Source: Streptomyces sp. NBC_00425 (GTDB lineage: Bacteria > Actinomycetota > Actinomycetes > Streptomycetales > Streptomycetaceae). From it: DNA of 64,000 bases. Shown here one piece after another: positions 41,098-50,505 of the stretch (positions are counted from its first letter, which is position 1; the number at the start of each line of letters is the position of its first letter). The stretch covers positions 8,060,001-8,124,000 of the forward strand of contig NZ_CP107928.1 in assembly GCF_036030735.1 (NCBI RefSeq), in the 5' to 3' direction. The translations under genes were made by a program, and so were the position numbers. The notes beneath the pieces are model-generated. The model was not told where the DNA came from, ran no database searches, and saw only the letters and a program-made list of their open reading frames with translations.

Positions 41098-43287
41098 TCA
41101 GCCGACATCGAGGTAGTCGACGTTGGGCAGTCCGGCTGCCGTGGTCGGATCCCACCGGATGGTGTTGCTGCCGGCGTTCAGCGAGACGGTCACGGTCTTG
41201 GTCGTCCACGTCGTCCACGCACCGGTGGACTCGAACGAAAGCGCCCCCGCCGTGGCTCCGTTGACGGCGAGGTTCGCGGGCCTCGCACCGGTGGTGGCGC
41301 CATTGGCGAACCGGATCCCCAGCGTGGCCGTACGGGCGGTCTCGGAGTTCACGGTGAACTCCGCGAAGGCCCCCACAGTGGGGTCGCCGTTGCAGAACCC
41401 GCTGCCGGAATAGCCGGCTTGATTGGAGTCGATCGTGCCCCGGCACTGCGCCGGAGCGGTCTCCGCCTCGTAACGCCCCGGAGGTGCTGGTGTGCCGGCC
41501 GAGGTCTTGACGAGTGAGAGCTGGTCGACGATGACGCCGCCCGAACCCGACGCCCGCACGGTGACCGTGGCGGCCCCGCCGGGCAGCTCGATGCCAGTGA
41601 GCTCGCGTTTGCCCCAGTCGCTCGACGACGGGATGCCGAGGGTGCGTTGGCTGCCGTCGGCGCCGGTGATCACGACCTGTCCGGCACTGCCCCGAGCGTG
41701 CAGGGACAGGGTGTAGGTGCCTGCGGGCACCGACTCGACCCGCTGCTCGACGCCGCCGCTGTTGCTCACCTGGAGGGCGAAGCGAGACCCGTTCACCCCA
41801 CCGTTGACGTTGGTCACCGAACCACCGAGGTTCCGCCATCCCCGTACGCTGGAGACGATGACGCGGTCGGCCTGGATGTCGGGGTTGAGGATGTAGTTGT
41901 TCGCCGGCCCGACGCGCCACTCCCCGGTCGTGGCGTTGAACTGCCACTGGCTCACCGAGTGGAACTGCGGCCGTGCGCCGGTCTTGGTGATCGGCACCCA
42001 CTGGTTGTACCCGATGCCGTTCCAGGCGAAGTCGGCCCAGCGGTCGCCGGCGTAGAGCACCGTGTTCTGCTTGGTGCCCTTGACCGTCACGAAGAACCCG
42101 GTCTGGGTCACGTGGCTGTAGTCCATCTCGGTGCCGGCGAGGACGTACTCGCTGCTGTAGGAGCCCTGGACGTTGCTGCTGGTCGACTCATTGACGTAGT
42201 TGACGGAGGTGTTCCAGCCGTGCAGGTCCGACGCCGCGTGGTAGTACTTGCCGTCGAGCTTGAACATGGCGTTGCCCTCGCGACCGGCGCCGCTGCGGAT
42301 CTGCACGGCTGGCTCGATCCGCAGCGAGTCGGACTCCCGGAACTTGGCCACGAAGCCGCGCGACCGTCCTTCGCGGTTGGAGAAGATCAGGTAGTCCTTG
42401 CCGTCGTCGTCGGTGAAGACGGTCTGATCCCCGGTGCCGGTCGTGGGCGAGTTGGTGATCTGGGTCTGGAAGTAGCCGTAGTCGAAGGTGTCGGTGGGGG
42501 AGTCACCCTGGAGGATCAGGACCCCGTGCCCGCCTCCGACGTAGGCCTGGGTGGCGAGGACGTACTTTCCGGTGTTCTCGTTGTACGAGACCCCGAGACG
42601 CCCGACCCACCCTGCCTGGCCGAGGGTGGCGCCGTTCTGGATCCTGGTCGAGCGCGTCGCGACGTTGTTCTCGAACTTCCAGTTCACCAGGTCCTTCGAG
42701 GAGTACACGGGGACCGAGACGAAGCTGACGTTGCCGTCGTACTTCTTCGTCGGATTGGCCCGGTAGAGCTCGGCGCCGGTGTAGTGCACGCCGTACCAGT
42801 AGTAGGTGTCACCGAACTTGAAGACCCCACCGCCCTGCGAATAAATGGGGTTGCCGCTGGTGTCGTTCCAGAAGGTGTTGTTCGTGATGGTCTGGAACGT
42901 GCCCTCGTCCGCGGCCTTCAGATCGGCGGCGGCGGTCATCAGTGCCGTCTTCGCGTCGGCGACGTCCGACGTGGTGGCCGAGGAGTCGTCGGCGACCTCG
43001 GCCGCGGCGGTCAACGCCTTGGCGAAGGGCTTCCAGGAGTCAGCCGTGTACTTCGTCGGAGTGCGCGTCTGGTAGTCGGACACCAGGTATTCGAGGCCGC
43101 GATCCACCACCGGTCCAGCAGCCGCCCCCTGGTCACGGAGGTCCGTTGTCTGTCTCTGCGTCGCAGGTGTCTCCGCCGCGGCGGTGCTCGCCGAGAGCGG
43201 CGCCGCCAGCGCCACGGACAAGACGGTGGCGGCGGCCAGTTTCCAGTACTTGGAGACGACACGAGGTCTTTGCCTCAAGAGGATCAC
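41098..43287 (-). CDS. Secreted GH43 galactanase-like hydrolase with FIVAR and CBM modules
   Basis: A 729-aa exported protein. Signal peptide to about residue 38, then a FIVAR-like helical segment (DSWKPFAKALTAAAEVADDS). The five-bladed propeller starts at IYSQGGGVFKFGDTYYWYG, continues VPVYSSKDLVNWKFE and LIFSNREGRSRG, and resembles GH43_24 exo-beta-1,3-galactanases. Two beta-sandwich modules follow; the last (YEAETAPAQCRG onward) is CBM6/35-like. GTG at 43287 overlaps the upstream stop. Function inferred: trimming galactan or arabinogalactan side chains. Confidence 0.83.
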   Translation of the reverse strand: MILLRQRPRVVSKYWKLAAATVLSVALAAPLSASTAAAETPATQRQTTDLRDQGAAAGPVVDRGLEYLVSDYQTRTPTKYTADSWKPFAKALTAAAEVADDSSATTSDVADAKTALMTAAADLKAADEGTFQTITNNTFWNDTSGNPIYSQGGGVFKFGDTYYWYGVHYTGAELYRANPTKKYDGNVSFVSVPVYSSKDLVNWKFENNVATRSTRIQNGATLGQAGWVGRLGVSYNENTGKYVLATQAYVGGGHGVLILQGDSPTDTFDYGYFQTQITNSPTTGTGDQTVFTDDDGKDYLIFSNREGRSRGFVAKFRESDSLRIEPAVQIRSGAGREGNAMFKLDGKYYHAASDLHGWNTSVNYVNESTSSNVQGSYSSEYVLAGTEMDYSHVTQTGFFVTVKGTKQNTVLYAGDRWADFAWNGIGYNQWVPITKTGARPQFHSVSQWQFNATTGEWRVGPANNYILNPDIQADRVIVSSVRGWRNLGGSVTNVNGGVNGSRFALQVSNSGGVEQRVESVPAGTYTLSLHARGSAGQVVITGADGSQRTLGIPSSSDWGKRELTGIELPGGAATVTVRASGSGGVIVDQLSLVKTSAGTPAPPGRYEAETAPAQCRGTIDSNQAGYSGSGFCNGDPTVGAFAEFTVNSETARTATLGIRFANGATTGARPANLAVNGATAGALSFESTGAWTTWTTKTVTVSLNAGSNTIRWDPTTAAGLPNVDYLDVG

Positions 43288-44633
43288 CTTCCGTCGTTCT
43301 CAAAGGCGCCGAGATCCGGCGCACTTCCGCTGAAGGGCAGTCCCACGGCGGTGCCCTTGTCGATCAGCGCACTGTTCGCCGCGAGACGGAGGTGGGACAG
43401 CACGGGCAGGCTTCCGTCGCTCTGACGGGGCGCGTCCCAGCCGGACGTGGACACACTGCGGAACTGGGAGTCCGACAGGGGGACGCCGAGGTTCCAGGAG
43501 TTGTACGCCGCGTTCGTGCCGCTCATGTTCGACGTCGCCGTTCCGGTGTAGGCGATGTTGTTGCGCAGGTTGCCCCGTCCGACGGCGGCACCGCGCGAGT
43601 CGATTCCCAGCATGTTGAAGTTGGGGCGGTTTCCGTATCCGGTGTTGTTGAAGAAGTCGTTGGCGACCGGGTGGTGGTTGGCGTAGAAACCGGCCCCCTT
43701 GTTGAGGAACGCCACTGAGAAACGGACGGTGTGCTTCGGTGCGTTGGCCTCGTAGTCACCCCCGTAGCCGCCGGACTTGAAGCCGGCCCCGTTGCCGGCG
43801 GACGTCGTCGTCCCCGGCACGTACCCGTTGCGCCAGGCCCACGAGTTCTCGATGGTCACCGGCGCATACGTGGAGATGAGGTCGAAACCGTCATCGGCGT
43901 TCCACCACGAGCGGCACCCCCGGAACACGTTCGCGGACCGGCCGGCCGGCGTGTAGTGCGCACCGAAGCCGTCGGCGTTCTCGCCGGGTCCGTCGCTGCT
44001 GCGCGGGTCGTAGTTGTCGTGCGCGTCCGAGTTGAGGACGAGGTTGCCGCCCCCGCCGCTGATGAACAGGCCGGTACCCATGTGGTGGTGGGTGTCGATC
44101 TGCTCGAAGACGTCGTTGCTGCCGGACACCCAGATCCCCCAGGACTCGGCGTTGCGGTTGTTGTTCTGGGGAACGCCCTTGACTTCCAGTCCCTTGAGGT
44201 GGATCCAGCTGCCGGTGACGTCGAAGCCCTTGATACGGCAGTTGTCCGTCATCTGCGAGAAGTCGAAGACCGGTCTCTCGCCCGGCTGGGCCCAGTACCG
44301 GATCGGGTTGCCCGAGCTGCCGCTCTTGTTGAGGGTGATCGCGTCGACCTTGGCGGTCTGGCTCGAACAGGCGCTGTTCGCGCGGGTGTAGGCGTAGGTG
44401 CCGCCCCGGAAGTAGACCGTGTCGCCCGCCGTGGCGACGGCCTGTGCGCGGGCGATCGATGCCCACGGAGCGGCCTGCGTGCCTGCTGCGCCGTCATTCC
44501 CGTTCGGGGCGACGTAGTAGGTGTTTCCGGCCGCCGCTGCACTCGCGGACGCCGAGCCGGGGACCATGGCGACGGAACTCGCCGTGACCACCGAGAGCAG
44601 GAGGGCGGGGGTGCCGAACTTCGCGGTTCTCAC
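43284..44633 (-). CDS. Secreted right-handed beta-helix polysaccharide lyase (PL9-like)
   Basis: A 449-aa exported protein. Signal peptide to about 34; then NTYYVAPNGNDGAAGTQAAP, the usual opening of PL9/DUF1565-type helices, and repeated NxxxxN coils including GLEVKGVPQNNNRNAESWGI. GCRSWWNADDGFDLISTYAP resembles the PL9 calcium/catalytic surface. Expected to cleave pectate or rhamnogalacturonan by elimination. Overlaps the GH43 gene by four bases, so the two are co-translated. Confidence 0.82.
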   Translation of the reverse strand: MRTAKFGTPALLLSVVTASSVAMVPGSASASAAAAGNTYYVAPNGNDGAAGTQAAPWASIARAQAVATAGDTVYFRGGTYAYTRANSACSSQTAKVDAITLNKSGSSGNPIRYWAQPGERPVFDFSQMTDNCRIKGFDVTGSWIHLKGLEVKGVPQNNNRNAESWGIWVSGSNDVFEQIDTHHHMGTGLFISGGGGNLVLNSDAHDNYDPRSSDGPGENADGFGAHYTPAGRSANVFRGCRSWWNADDGFDLISTYAPVTIENSWAWRNGYVPGTTTSAGNGAGFKSGGYGGDYEANAPKHTVRFSVAFLNKGAGFYANHHPVANDFFNNTGYGNRPNFNMLGIDSRGAAVGRGNLRNNIAYTGTATSNMSGTNAAYNSWNLGVPLSDSQFRSVSTSGWDAPRQSDGSLPVLSHLRLAANSALIDKGTAVGLPFSGSAPDLGAFENDGR

Positions 44634-44751
44634 AGCGTCATCTCCCGAGTCATGTGTCTTCCCGTGCGGCAGTAGGGCTCGTGCCTGCCTGCAGAACTCA
44701 GCGCAGGTGCGAAAGCTGCTTTTCGAAGGGTGGGACCACGCGCGTGCTTCT

Positions 44752-45588
44752 TCAGAACTTCATGGCGCCGGCGGCCAGGTTGGCGATGAAGTGGCGCGAG
44801 CCGATCAGGAAGACCCCTATCAGCGGGATCACCGACATGAGCGCTCCGGCGATGACCATCGACTGGTCGGTGGTGTAGACCCCGTTCAGCTGCTGCACGG
44901 CCACTTGCAGTGTCACCTTGCCCGGGTCGGTCATCACGATCAGTGGCCACAGGTAGTCGTTCCAGATGTGGAAGAAGGTGAAGATCCCCAGGAACGCCAG
45001 CCCCGGGCGCAGCACCGGCAGCCCCACCGCCCACCACTGGCGGAAGAACCCGGCCCCGTCGACCCTCGAGGCCTGGATCAGCTCGTCGGCGATCGCCCCC
45101 TGCGCGTACTGGCGCATCCAGAAGATTCCGAACGCGTTGGCCGCACCGGGGATGATCAGAGCCTTGAGCGAGCCGACCCAGCCGAGCCAGGCCAGGGTGA
45201 CGAACTGCGGCACCAGCGCCAGCTGCATCGGGATCATGAAGGTGGCCAGCACGATCCAGAACAGCACCCTCCGCCCGGGGAAGGCGTATTTGGCGAAGGC
45301 GAAGGCGGCCAGCGAGTCGAAGAGCAGCACCAGGAACGTCACGCTTGTGGCGGCCACGACGGTGATGCCCATCGACCCCCAGAAGTCGATCCCGTCGAAC
45401 ACCTTGTCCATGTTCTCCCACAGGTGGGGGCCGGGAATGAGCTTGGGCGGGTAGGCGAAGATGTCCCCGGTGGTGTTCGAGGCCATCACGAACATCCAGT
45501 AGAACGGGAAGATCGTGATCAGCACGCCCAGAAGGAGCACGGCGTGGCCCACGACGGTCCGCGACCGGGCGGCGGTCTCAGCGCGCAC
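44752..45588 (-). CDS. Carbohydrate ABC transporter permease (MalG type)
   Basis: A 278-aa membrane protein with six predicted segments and the EAA-type loop (QASRVDGAGFFRQWWAV). Overlaps its partner permease by 11 bp. Placed between the binding protein and the PL9/GH43/GH53 genes, it should import galactan- or rhamnogalacturonan-derived oligosaccharides. No ATPase is encoded nearby. Confidence 0.92.
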   Translation of the reverse strand: MRAETAARSRTVVGHAVLLLGVLITIFPFYWMFVMASNTTGDIFAYPPKLIPGPHLWENMDKVFDGIDFWGSMGITVVAATSVTFLVLLFDSLAAFAFAKYAFPGRRVLFWIVLATFMIPMQLALVPQFVTLAWLGWVGSLKALIIPGAANAFGIFWMRQYAQGAIADELIQASRVDGAGFFRQWWAVGLPVLRPGLAFLGIFTFFHIWNDYLWPLIVMTDPGKVTLQVAVQQLNGVYTTDQSMVIAGALMSVIPLIGVFLIGSRHFIANLAAGAMKF

Positions 45589-46597
45589 TTGACTTCCCCT
45601 TCCGCTTGCCGGTGCCCGGCACGTCCTCGTCCCCGCCGCCGATCAGCCGCCAGTTGATGACGGAGAACACCGCGATCAGAAGGAACAGCGCCCAGCCGAC
45701 GGCAGCGCCGTAGCCGAACCGGTTGAAGACGAACGCCTGCTGGTACAGGTAGAGCACGATGGTGGTGGCCTCGCCGCCGGGCCCACCGACGTTGCCGTTG
45801 TCGTCCACCGGGAACAGCACCTGCGGCTCGGTGAACAGTTGCAGCCCGCCGATGGTGGAGGTGACCGCGACGAACAGGATCACCGGACGGAGCATCGGGA
45901 CGGTGATCCGGAAGAAGGTCTGGCGGTCGTCGGCGCCGTCGACCTTGGCCGCCTCGAACACGTCGCTGGAGATGGCCTGCAGGCCGGCCAGGCAGATGAT
46001 GGCGTTGTAGCCGACCCACCGCCAGACGGTGATCGCCGCCACGGACACCTTCATCGCCCATGGGTCGGACAGCCAGCCGACCTCGCCGGAACTGATCGCC
46101 CGCAGCGCGCTGTTGAGCAGCCCGGAGCTGTCGCTGAAGACCGAGCCGAGCACCAGGGTCATCGCCACGATCGAGGTGATGTTCGGGACGAAGTAGGCCA
46201 CCCGGTAGAACGCCTTGAACCGCACCGTGGTGTGCAGCGCGTAGGCGATGACCAAGGCCAGAAAGACCATCGGGACGGTGGACAGGATCCAGATGATCAG
46301 CGTGTTGCCGATCGACTGCCAGAAGTCGGAGTCGGTCACCAGGTACGCGAAGTTGTCCCAGCCGACCGACCGCGTCTCCCCGATGCCGTCCCACGACATG
46401 AACGACAGGTAGACGGAGAAGCCGACCGGGAAGACGCCGAACACGGCGAAGAGGATGAAGAACGGGGAGACCGCCGTGTACATCGGCCAGTAGCGGCGCC
46501 AGCCGGGCAGCGGCCTGGACCCGTCCGGCGGTGGCTCGGCGGTCCTCCCGCGCCGCTCGACTGTCTTCCCGCGCGCAGGGACATCGGCGAGGCCCAT
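45578..46597 (-). CDS. Carbohydrate ABC transporter permease (MalF type)
   Basis: A 339-aa permease: MYTAVSPFFILFAVFGVFPV is the first membrane segment and EAAKVDGADDRQTFFRITV the EAA loop. Its ATG directly follows the stop of the binding protein (no gap). Confidence 0.92.
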   Translation of the reverse strand: MGLADVPARGKTVERRGRTAEPPPDGSRPLPGWRRYWPMYTAVSPFFILFAVFGVFPVGFSVYLSFMSWDGIGETRSVGWDNFAYLVTDSDFWQSIGNTLIIWILSTVPMVFLALVIAYALHTTVRFKAFYRVAYFVPNITSIVAMTLVLGSVFSDSSGLLNSALRAISSGEVGWLSDPWAMKVSVAAITVWRWVGYNAIICLAGLQAISSDVFEAAKVDGADDRQTFFRITVPMLRPVILFVAVTSTIGGLQLFTEPQVLFPVDDNGNVGGPGGEATTIVLYLYQQAFVFNRFGYGAAVGWALFLLIAVFSVINWRLIGGGDEDVPGTGKRKGKSSAR

Positions 46598-47887
46598 TCA
46601 GATCGCCCCCTCGCGGGTGAGTTCACGCTCGATGGTGTTCTGGGTGTCCCTCCATGCCGTGTCGACGTTCTTGCCGGACTCCACGTTGGCGAGCTCGGCG
46701 GCGAAGACGGGGTCCATCACCCGGTCGTACGGACTCTTGTAGACGGTCCTGACCTGCCGCGCCGACGGCCCGAACACCTCGATGGTGCGCTGTCCGCCGT
46801 AGAAGGGCCGGGGCTCACGCATCTCCGGGCTCGTGAAGGAGTGCGGGGACGACGGGAACAGCGACATCTCCGTGAACGCCTTGACCTGGTTCTCAGGAGA
46901 CTGCAGCCAGGTGATGAACTTGTAGGCCGCTTCGGGGTTCTTGGAGTACTTGGTGACCGCCAGGAAGGACCCCCCGACGTTGCCGGAGCCACCGGGCGGG
47001 TCGGCCACCCGCCACGTGCCCTTGGTCTTCGGCGCGGCCGACTCCGGGAAGGCGAGGCCCCACCACACCGCGCCGATACCGACCGGCTGGCGGCCGCTGG
47101 TGATCACTCCGTACAAGTCGGGGGAGCCTTCCGGGGCGCCGGCCGACAGGCCGTCCCTGCCGATCCGGTAGGCCAGTTCGAACGCCTCGCGCAGTTCGTC
47201 CCGGTCACCGATGTACCGGCCGTCCTCAGTCATGAACTTGCTGCCCAGCTGGCCCAGGCGGATGCTCCAGACGTGGCGGATGTTGGGGCAGATCACCGCG
47301 CGCTCCTGGAACTTCCGCAGTTCCTTGCCCAGGGTGATGAAGCCGTCCCAGTCCGGGGCGCGGGCGGCGAGCTCCTTCGGGTCGGTGGTGATCCCGGCTT
47401 CCTGAAGCAGGTCGGCGCGGTAGAACAGCCCGGTGGGGCCGGTGTCCATGGGGAACGCGATCATCCGGCCCTCGGGCGTGACGCACTCGTTCCACTTCCA
47501 GTCCAGGTACCGGTCCTTCAGCTCGGCCGCGCCGAAGTCGTTGAGGTCGACGAAGACGTCCTGGTTGGGGAAGTAGGTGGCCACGTCGGAGTTGATGCCG
47601 ATGATGTCCGGCACCAGGGACTTGCCGGCGAGCGCGGTACGCACCTTGGTGTTGAAATGGCCGCCGATGTTGGTGCGGCTGAGTCTCAAGCCCTGAGCCC
47701 CGGGAATGCCCTTCGTCTCCGCCCGGGTGACCAGCTCGTCGCTCACCGACCGGTCCCAGGTCCACAGCGTGATCTCATCCGGGTCGCCTAGCGAGCGCTG
47801 CGACCCGCAGCCGGCCGGCCCGAAGCCTCCGGCGGCCGCTCCGGCGCCCAGCGCCAGAAACCGTCTTCGTGACACTGCCATGGACAC
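46598..47887 (-). CDS. Sugar-binding lipoprotein of the pectin-locus ABC importer
   Basis: A CUT1 solute-binding protein of about 429 aa. SRRRFLALGAGAAAGG followed by a GPAGC lipobox suggests a Tat-exported lipoprotein. EITLWTWDRS opens the mature domain. I chose GTG at 47887 because GGAAGG is 8 nt upstream; an ATG at 47881 is the alternative. First gene of the transporter/PL9/GH43/GH53 run. Confidence 0.9.
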   Translation of the reverse strand: MSMAVSRRRFLALGAGAAAGGFGPAGCGSQRSLGDPDEITLWTWDRSVSDELVTRAETKGIPGAQGLRLSRTNIGGHFNTKVRTALAGKSLVPDIIGINSDVATYFPNQDVFVDLNDFGAAELKDRYLDWKWNECVTPEGRMIAFPMDTGPTGLFYRADLLQEAGITTDPKELAARAPDWDGFITLGKELRKFQERAVICPNIRHVWSIRLGQLGSKFMTEDGRYIGDRDELREAFELAYRIGRDGLSAGAPEGSPDLYGVITSGRQPVGIGAVWWGLAFPESAAPKTKGTWRVADPPGGSGNVGGSFLAVTKYSKNPEAAYKFITWLQSPENQVKAFTEMSLFPSSPHSFTSPEMREPRPFYGGQRTIEVFGPSARQVRTVYKSPYDRVMDPVFAAELANVESGKNVDTAWRDTQNTIERELTREGAI

Positions 47888-47953
47888 GTGCACCACCTTC
47901 CGAGCGAGCGGCCCAGCCCCTGAACTCTCGGGCGGTTGCCGAACAGACATCGC

Positions 47954-47965
47954 GAACGGCCGTTC
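47954..47965. promoter_or_regulatory. LacI-like palindrome before the ABC operon
   Basis: GAACGGCCGTTC, a perfect 12-bp palindrome 67 bp upstream of the binding-protein start. No regulator gene is adjacent. Confidence 0.35.
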
Positions 47966-48273
47966 TGGTTGAACGGGGGCGGCGTGCTTGAGGAGGCTCA
48001 GCACGCCGCCGGCACGCTGCACACATCGCCGCCCATGAGCGGCGGTGCGGACCTCATGGCCCACAGGACGAAGTGGCCGCGCACCTTCGTGTCCGTAAGC
48101 CCGGGCGGCCGACCTCCGGCATGCCCCTGCTGTTGACTTCGGTGACCCACGCGAACGCGGCCGCTGAAGTACTGCGGATACGTCGTGTCCGAACCGCCAG
48201 CCGTGACTCACCCATGGAGAGGCCTCCTGTCACCACCGATGCGGAGATCGCCTTGCGGTCGTACTCTCGCCCG

Positions 48274-48360
48274 GCCTCCGCCTCCGCCTCCGCCTCCGCC
48301 TCCGCCTCCGCCTCCGCCTCCGCCTCCGCCTCCGCCTCCGCCTCCGCCTCCGCCTCCGCC
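48274..48360. repeat. Hexanucleotide tandem repeat (GCCTCC), about 14.5 copies
   Basis: 87 bp of uninterrupted GCCTCC units in the leader region between the acetylesterase and the ABC operon. Read on the minus strand it encodes alternating Ala-Glu inside a 132-codon open frame (48054-48452) with no other family signal; on the plus strand Ala-Ser or poly-Pro. Unit length is a multiple of three, so copy changes keep the frame. Copy number is likely to vary between strains. Confidence 0.9.
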
Positions 48361-48461
48361 TTCGTCGCACGCCGCGGCCCGGTCGGAGCCGCTCGCGGCA
48401 CGTGCCGTCCTCGAGGCCGCCCGCGAACCGACCGGCCCCGGTTCGCGCCCACCGCCGCGTG

Positions 48462-49331
48462 TTACCTGAGATACGCGGCGAGCGGGAGGTTCTGGCGGCG
48501 CACGTCACCGGCGACGAGCCCGGCGATCCGCTGGGCGCCGTAGGTGTCGAAGTGGGTGTGGTCGTTGCAGAAGAAGGTGCCCAGGGGACCGCTGCCTCCG
48601 TAGTCGCCGTTGTTCGGGCAGAAGTGGAGACTGTTGTAGAGCGAGACACTGAGTGTCTGCAGGTCGATGACGGGCGCCCTGGTGGCGGAGCCGGCGGCGA
48701 AGGTCTCGTTGACGAAGCCGCGGTTCTTGGTCGCTGTGCTGCCGGAGCAGGTGATGGCGGCGACCGGGGTGAGCAGCACCGGGTGCGCGCCCCGGGCCAG
48801 GGCGGCCTGCGCCATCATGGTCATCAGCTGTTGGTACCGGGCCGGGCCGACGTGCCGGGGGCAGGTCGAGGAGGAGTCGTTGATGCCGAACTGGATGAAC
48901 AGGTAGTCACCGGCCTTCATTCCGGTGGTCGAGTTCAGCATCGCCTGCCAGCGGGACGAGTACGTGCTGGAGGTGAGGCGGCACTCACCGTCCGAGCCCT
49001 TGGTGCTGCTCACGTTCCCCTCGTACAGCCAGGTCTGGATGCTGCGGCCTCCCACGGCTTGGTTCTTGACGGTCACGTCGCTGTTGAACAGGGCGTCGAA
49101 CTGGCTGCCCCAGCCGACCGGGCACCGGCCGGAGCTCGGGTTGGCCATGGTGGAGTCGCCGGCCAGCCACACGGTGACCGGCGCGGCGGCCGCCGGTGCG
49201 GCCGAGGTCTGGGCGTGGGAGGCACTGGTGCAGTTCGTGGCGACACGGTCCGCCGCGGACGCGGCGCTGACACCGAGGCTCGACAAGGCGATCACGAGCG
49301 CGGTCGTGATGAGAATCCGTAAGTTCCTCAA
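48462..49331 (-). CDS. Secreted SGNH esterase, rhamnogalacturonan acetylesterase-like (CE12)
   Basis: A 289-aa exported esterase. TTG start at 49331 behind AAGGAGG; signal peptide to about 26. WLAGDSTMANPSSG (block I Ser), VKNQAVGGRS (Gly), FGINDSS (Asn) and DHTHFDTYGAQRIA (Asp/His) are the four SGNH blocks in CE12 spacing. Removes acetyl groups from the rhamnogalacturonan backbone so that the lyases can act. Adjacent to a paralogue with the same C-terminal LPLAAYLR. Confidence 0.87.
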   Translation of the reverse strand: MRNLRILITTALVIALSSLGVSAASAADRVATNCTSASHAQTSAAPAAAAPVTVWLAGDSTMANPSSGRCPVGWGSQFDALFNSDVTVKNQAVGGRSIQTWLYEGNVSSTKGSDGECRLTSSTYSSRWQAMLNSTTGMKAGDYLFIQFGINDSSSTCPRHVGPARYQQLMTMMAQAALARGAHPVLLTPVAAITCSGSTATKNRGFVNETFAAGSATRAPVIDLQTLSVSLYNSLHFCPNNGDYGGSGPLGTFFCNDHTHFDTYGAQRIAGLVAGDVRRQNLPLAAYLR

Positions 49332-49365
49332 CGGGTCCCTCCTTGGGACTGGCGCCGGGCGTCGG

Positions 49366-50442
49366 TCAGCGCAGGTACGCGGCCAGGGGCAGGCGCTGCT
49401 CGCGGATGCTTTGGAGCACCAGCCCGCCCATCTGGCTCGCGCCGTATTGAGAGAAGTGGGTGTTGTCCGTGACACCGTCGACGGATGAGCGCAGGAAGAG
49501 CTGTGCGGAGGCGGACGGGCCGAGAGACTCGACCAGCGTCTTGCTCTTGGTGGTCAGATCGATCACTGGCACGTTCTGCGCCGTGCCGACCGAGCGCATC
49601 TCGGCGGGCAGGTTCACTTGGAGGCCGTTGACGTGCAGTGCTGTGGGCGTGAGCCGGCTGCCGTTGAACTGTCGGCGGACCGGCGGGGTCACCAGGACCG
49701 GGACGCCGCCCTTCGCACGGACCTGCGTGATCATGGAGGTGAGGTTGCTCCGGAAGGCCGACGCGCTGGTCTGCTTGTCGTTGTGCCCGAACTGGATGAA
49801 CACCGCGTCGTTTGCCTTGACCTTCGACAACAGCGCCGGGAAGAGCGCCGAGTTCCTCAGGAAGCTGCCCGAACTCTCCCCCGAGTCCGCGTAGTTGGCG
49901 ACGGACGCTCCTGGGCGCACCGCCGGCGTGATCATCTGGCCCCAGCCCGTGTACGGGGCCACGGGCTGGTCGCACACGGTCGAGTCACCGGCGAGGTAGG
50001 CGACCAGCGGCTGAGTCGCCGGTTTCACGGAGACGGCCTTCACCTGCGGGTTGGTGCCCGCGAACCGGATGTCCAGCCCGGGGTTTCCGGTGCCGCCCTG
50101 GCCGGTCGGCTGCCCCTCCGGCTGCCGTACGTTGACCGTGAACGAGTACGTGGCGTTGGCACCGGCCGCCGTTTTCGTCGCCGGAAGCATCAGGCGTCGC
50201 GCCTCCACCCACATGTCGGTCTCGGCGGCAGTGACACCGCCGATGGAGACCGTCACGTCGTAGTTGCCGGGAGAGACCGCGTAGTGACACTTGATCGGCG
50301 CAGTGCCGGAACAACCGGCTGGCAGCGCCCGCGTGGCGACATCGGCATGCGCCGCACCGGTGCCGACCAGCGTCGCAAGAGTCAGCAGGCCCACCACTCC
50401 CAGCCTGACCCCGTGCCCTTCGAGACCCGATGCCATGTCCAT
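49366..50442 (-). CDS. Secreted CE12-like rhamnogalacturonan acetylesterase with N-terminal beta-domain
   Basis: About 358 aa. A signal peptide (LGVVGLLTLATLVGTGAAHA) is followed by a beta-sandwich of about 110 residues (KCHYAVSPGNYDVTVSIGG), as in YesT-like proteins, and the SGNH domain: YLAGDSTVCDQPVAP, NYADSGESSGSFL, FGHNDKQ and DNTHFSQYGA. ATG at 50442 chosen among three close starts; the ribosome site is weak. Forms a tandem pair with the previous gene. Confidence 0.85.
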   Translation of the reverse strand: MDMASGLEGHGVRLGVVGLLTLATLVGTGAAHADVATRALPAGCSGTAPIKCHYAVSPGNYDVTVSIGGVTAAETDMWVEARRLMLPATKTAAGANATYSFTVNVRQPEGQPTGQGGTGNPGLDIRFAGTNPQVKAVSVKPATQPLVAYLAGDSTVCDQPVAPYTGWGQMITPAVRPGASVANYADSGESSGSFLRNSALFPALLSKVKANDAVFIQFGHNDKQTSASAFRSNLTSMITQVRAKGGVPVLVTPPVRRQFNGSRLTPTALHVNGLQVNLPAEMRSVGTAQNVPVIDLTTKSKTLVESLGPSASAQLFLRSSVDGVTDNTHFSQYGASQMGGLVLQSIREQRLPLAAYLR

Positions 50443-50505
50443 TGCAATCACCAATCCCCATCCTTGACCGGAGAGTTGCCCGGGTTGAGGTCCATGGCCC
50501 GTCGC

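Noticed and set aside
48274..48360. CRISPR-like array
   Set aside because: Units are 6 bp with no spacers and no cas genes nearby.
48054..48452. A 132-codon minus-strand frame with an Ala-Glu repeat as a real gene
   Set aside because: Outside the repeat there is no family signal and no clear ribosome site; the open frame follows from the in-phase hexamer. Kept only as part of the repeat description.
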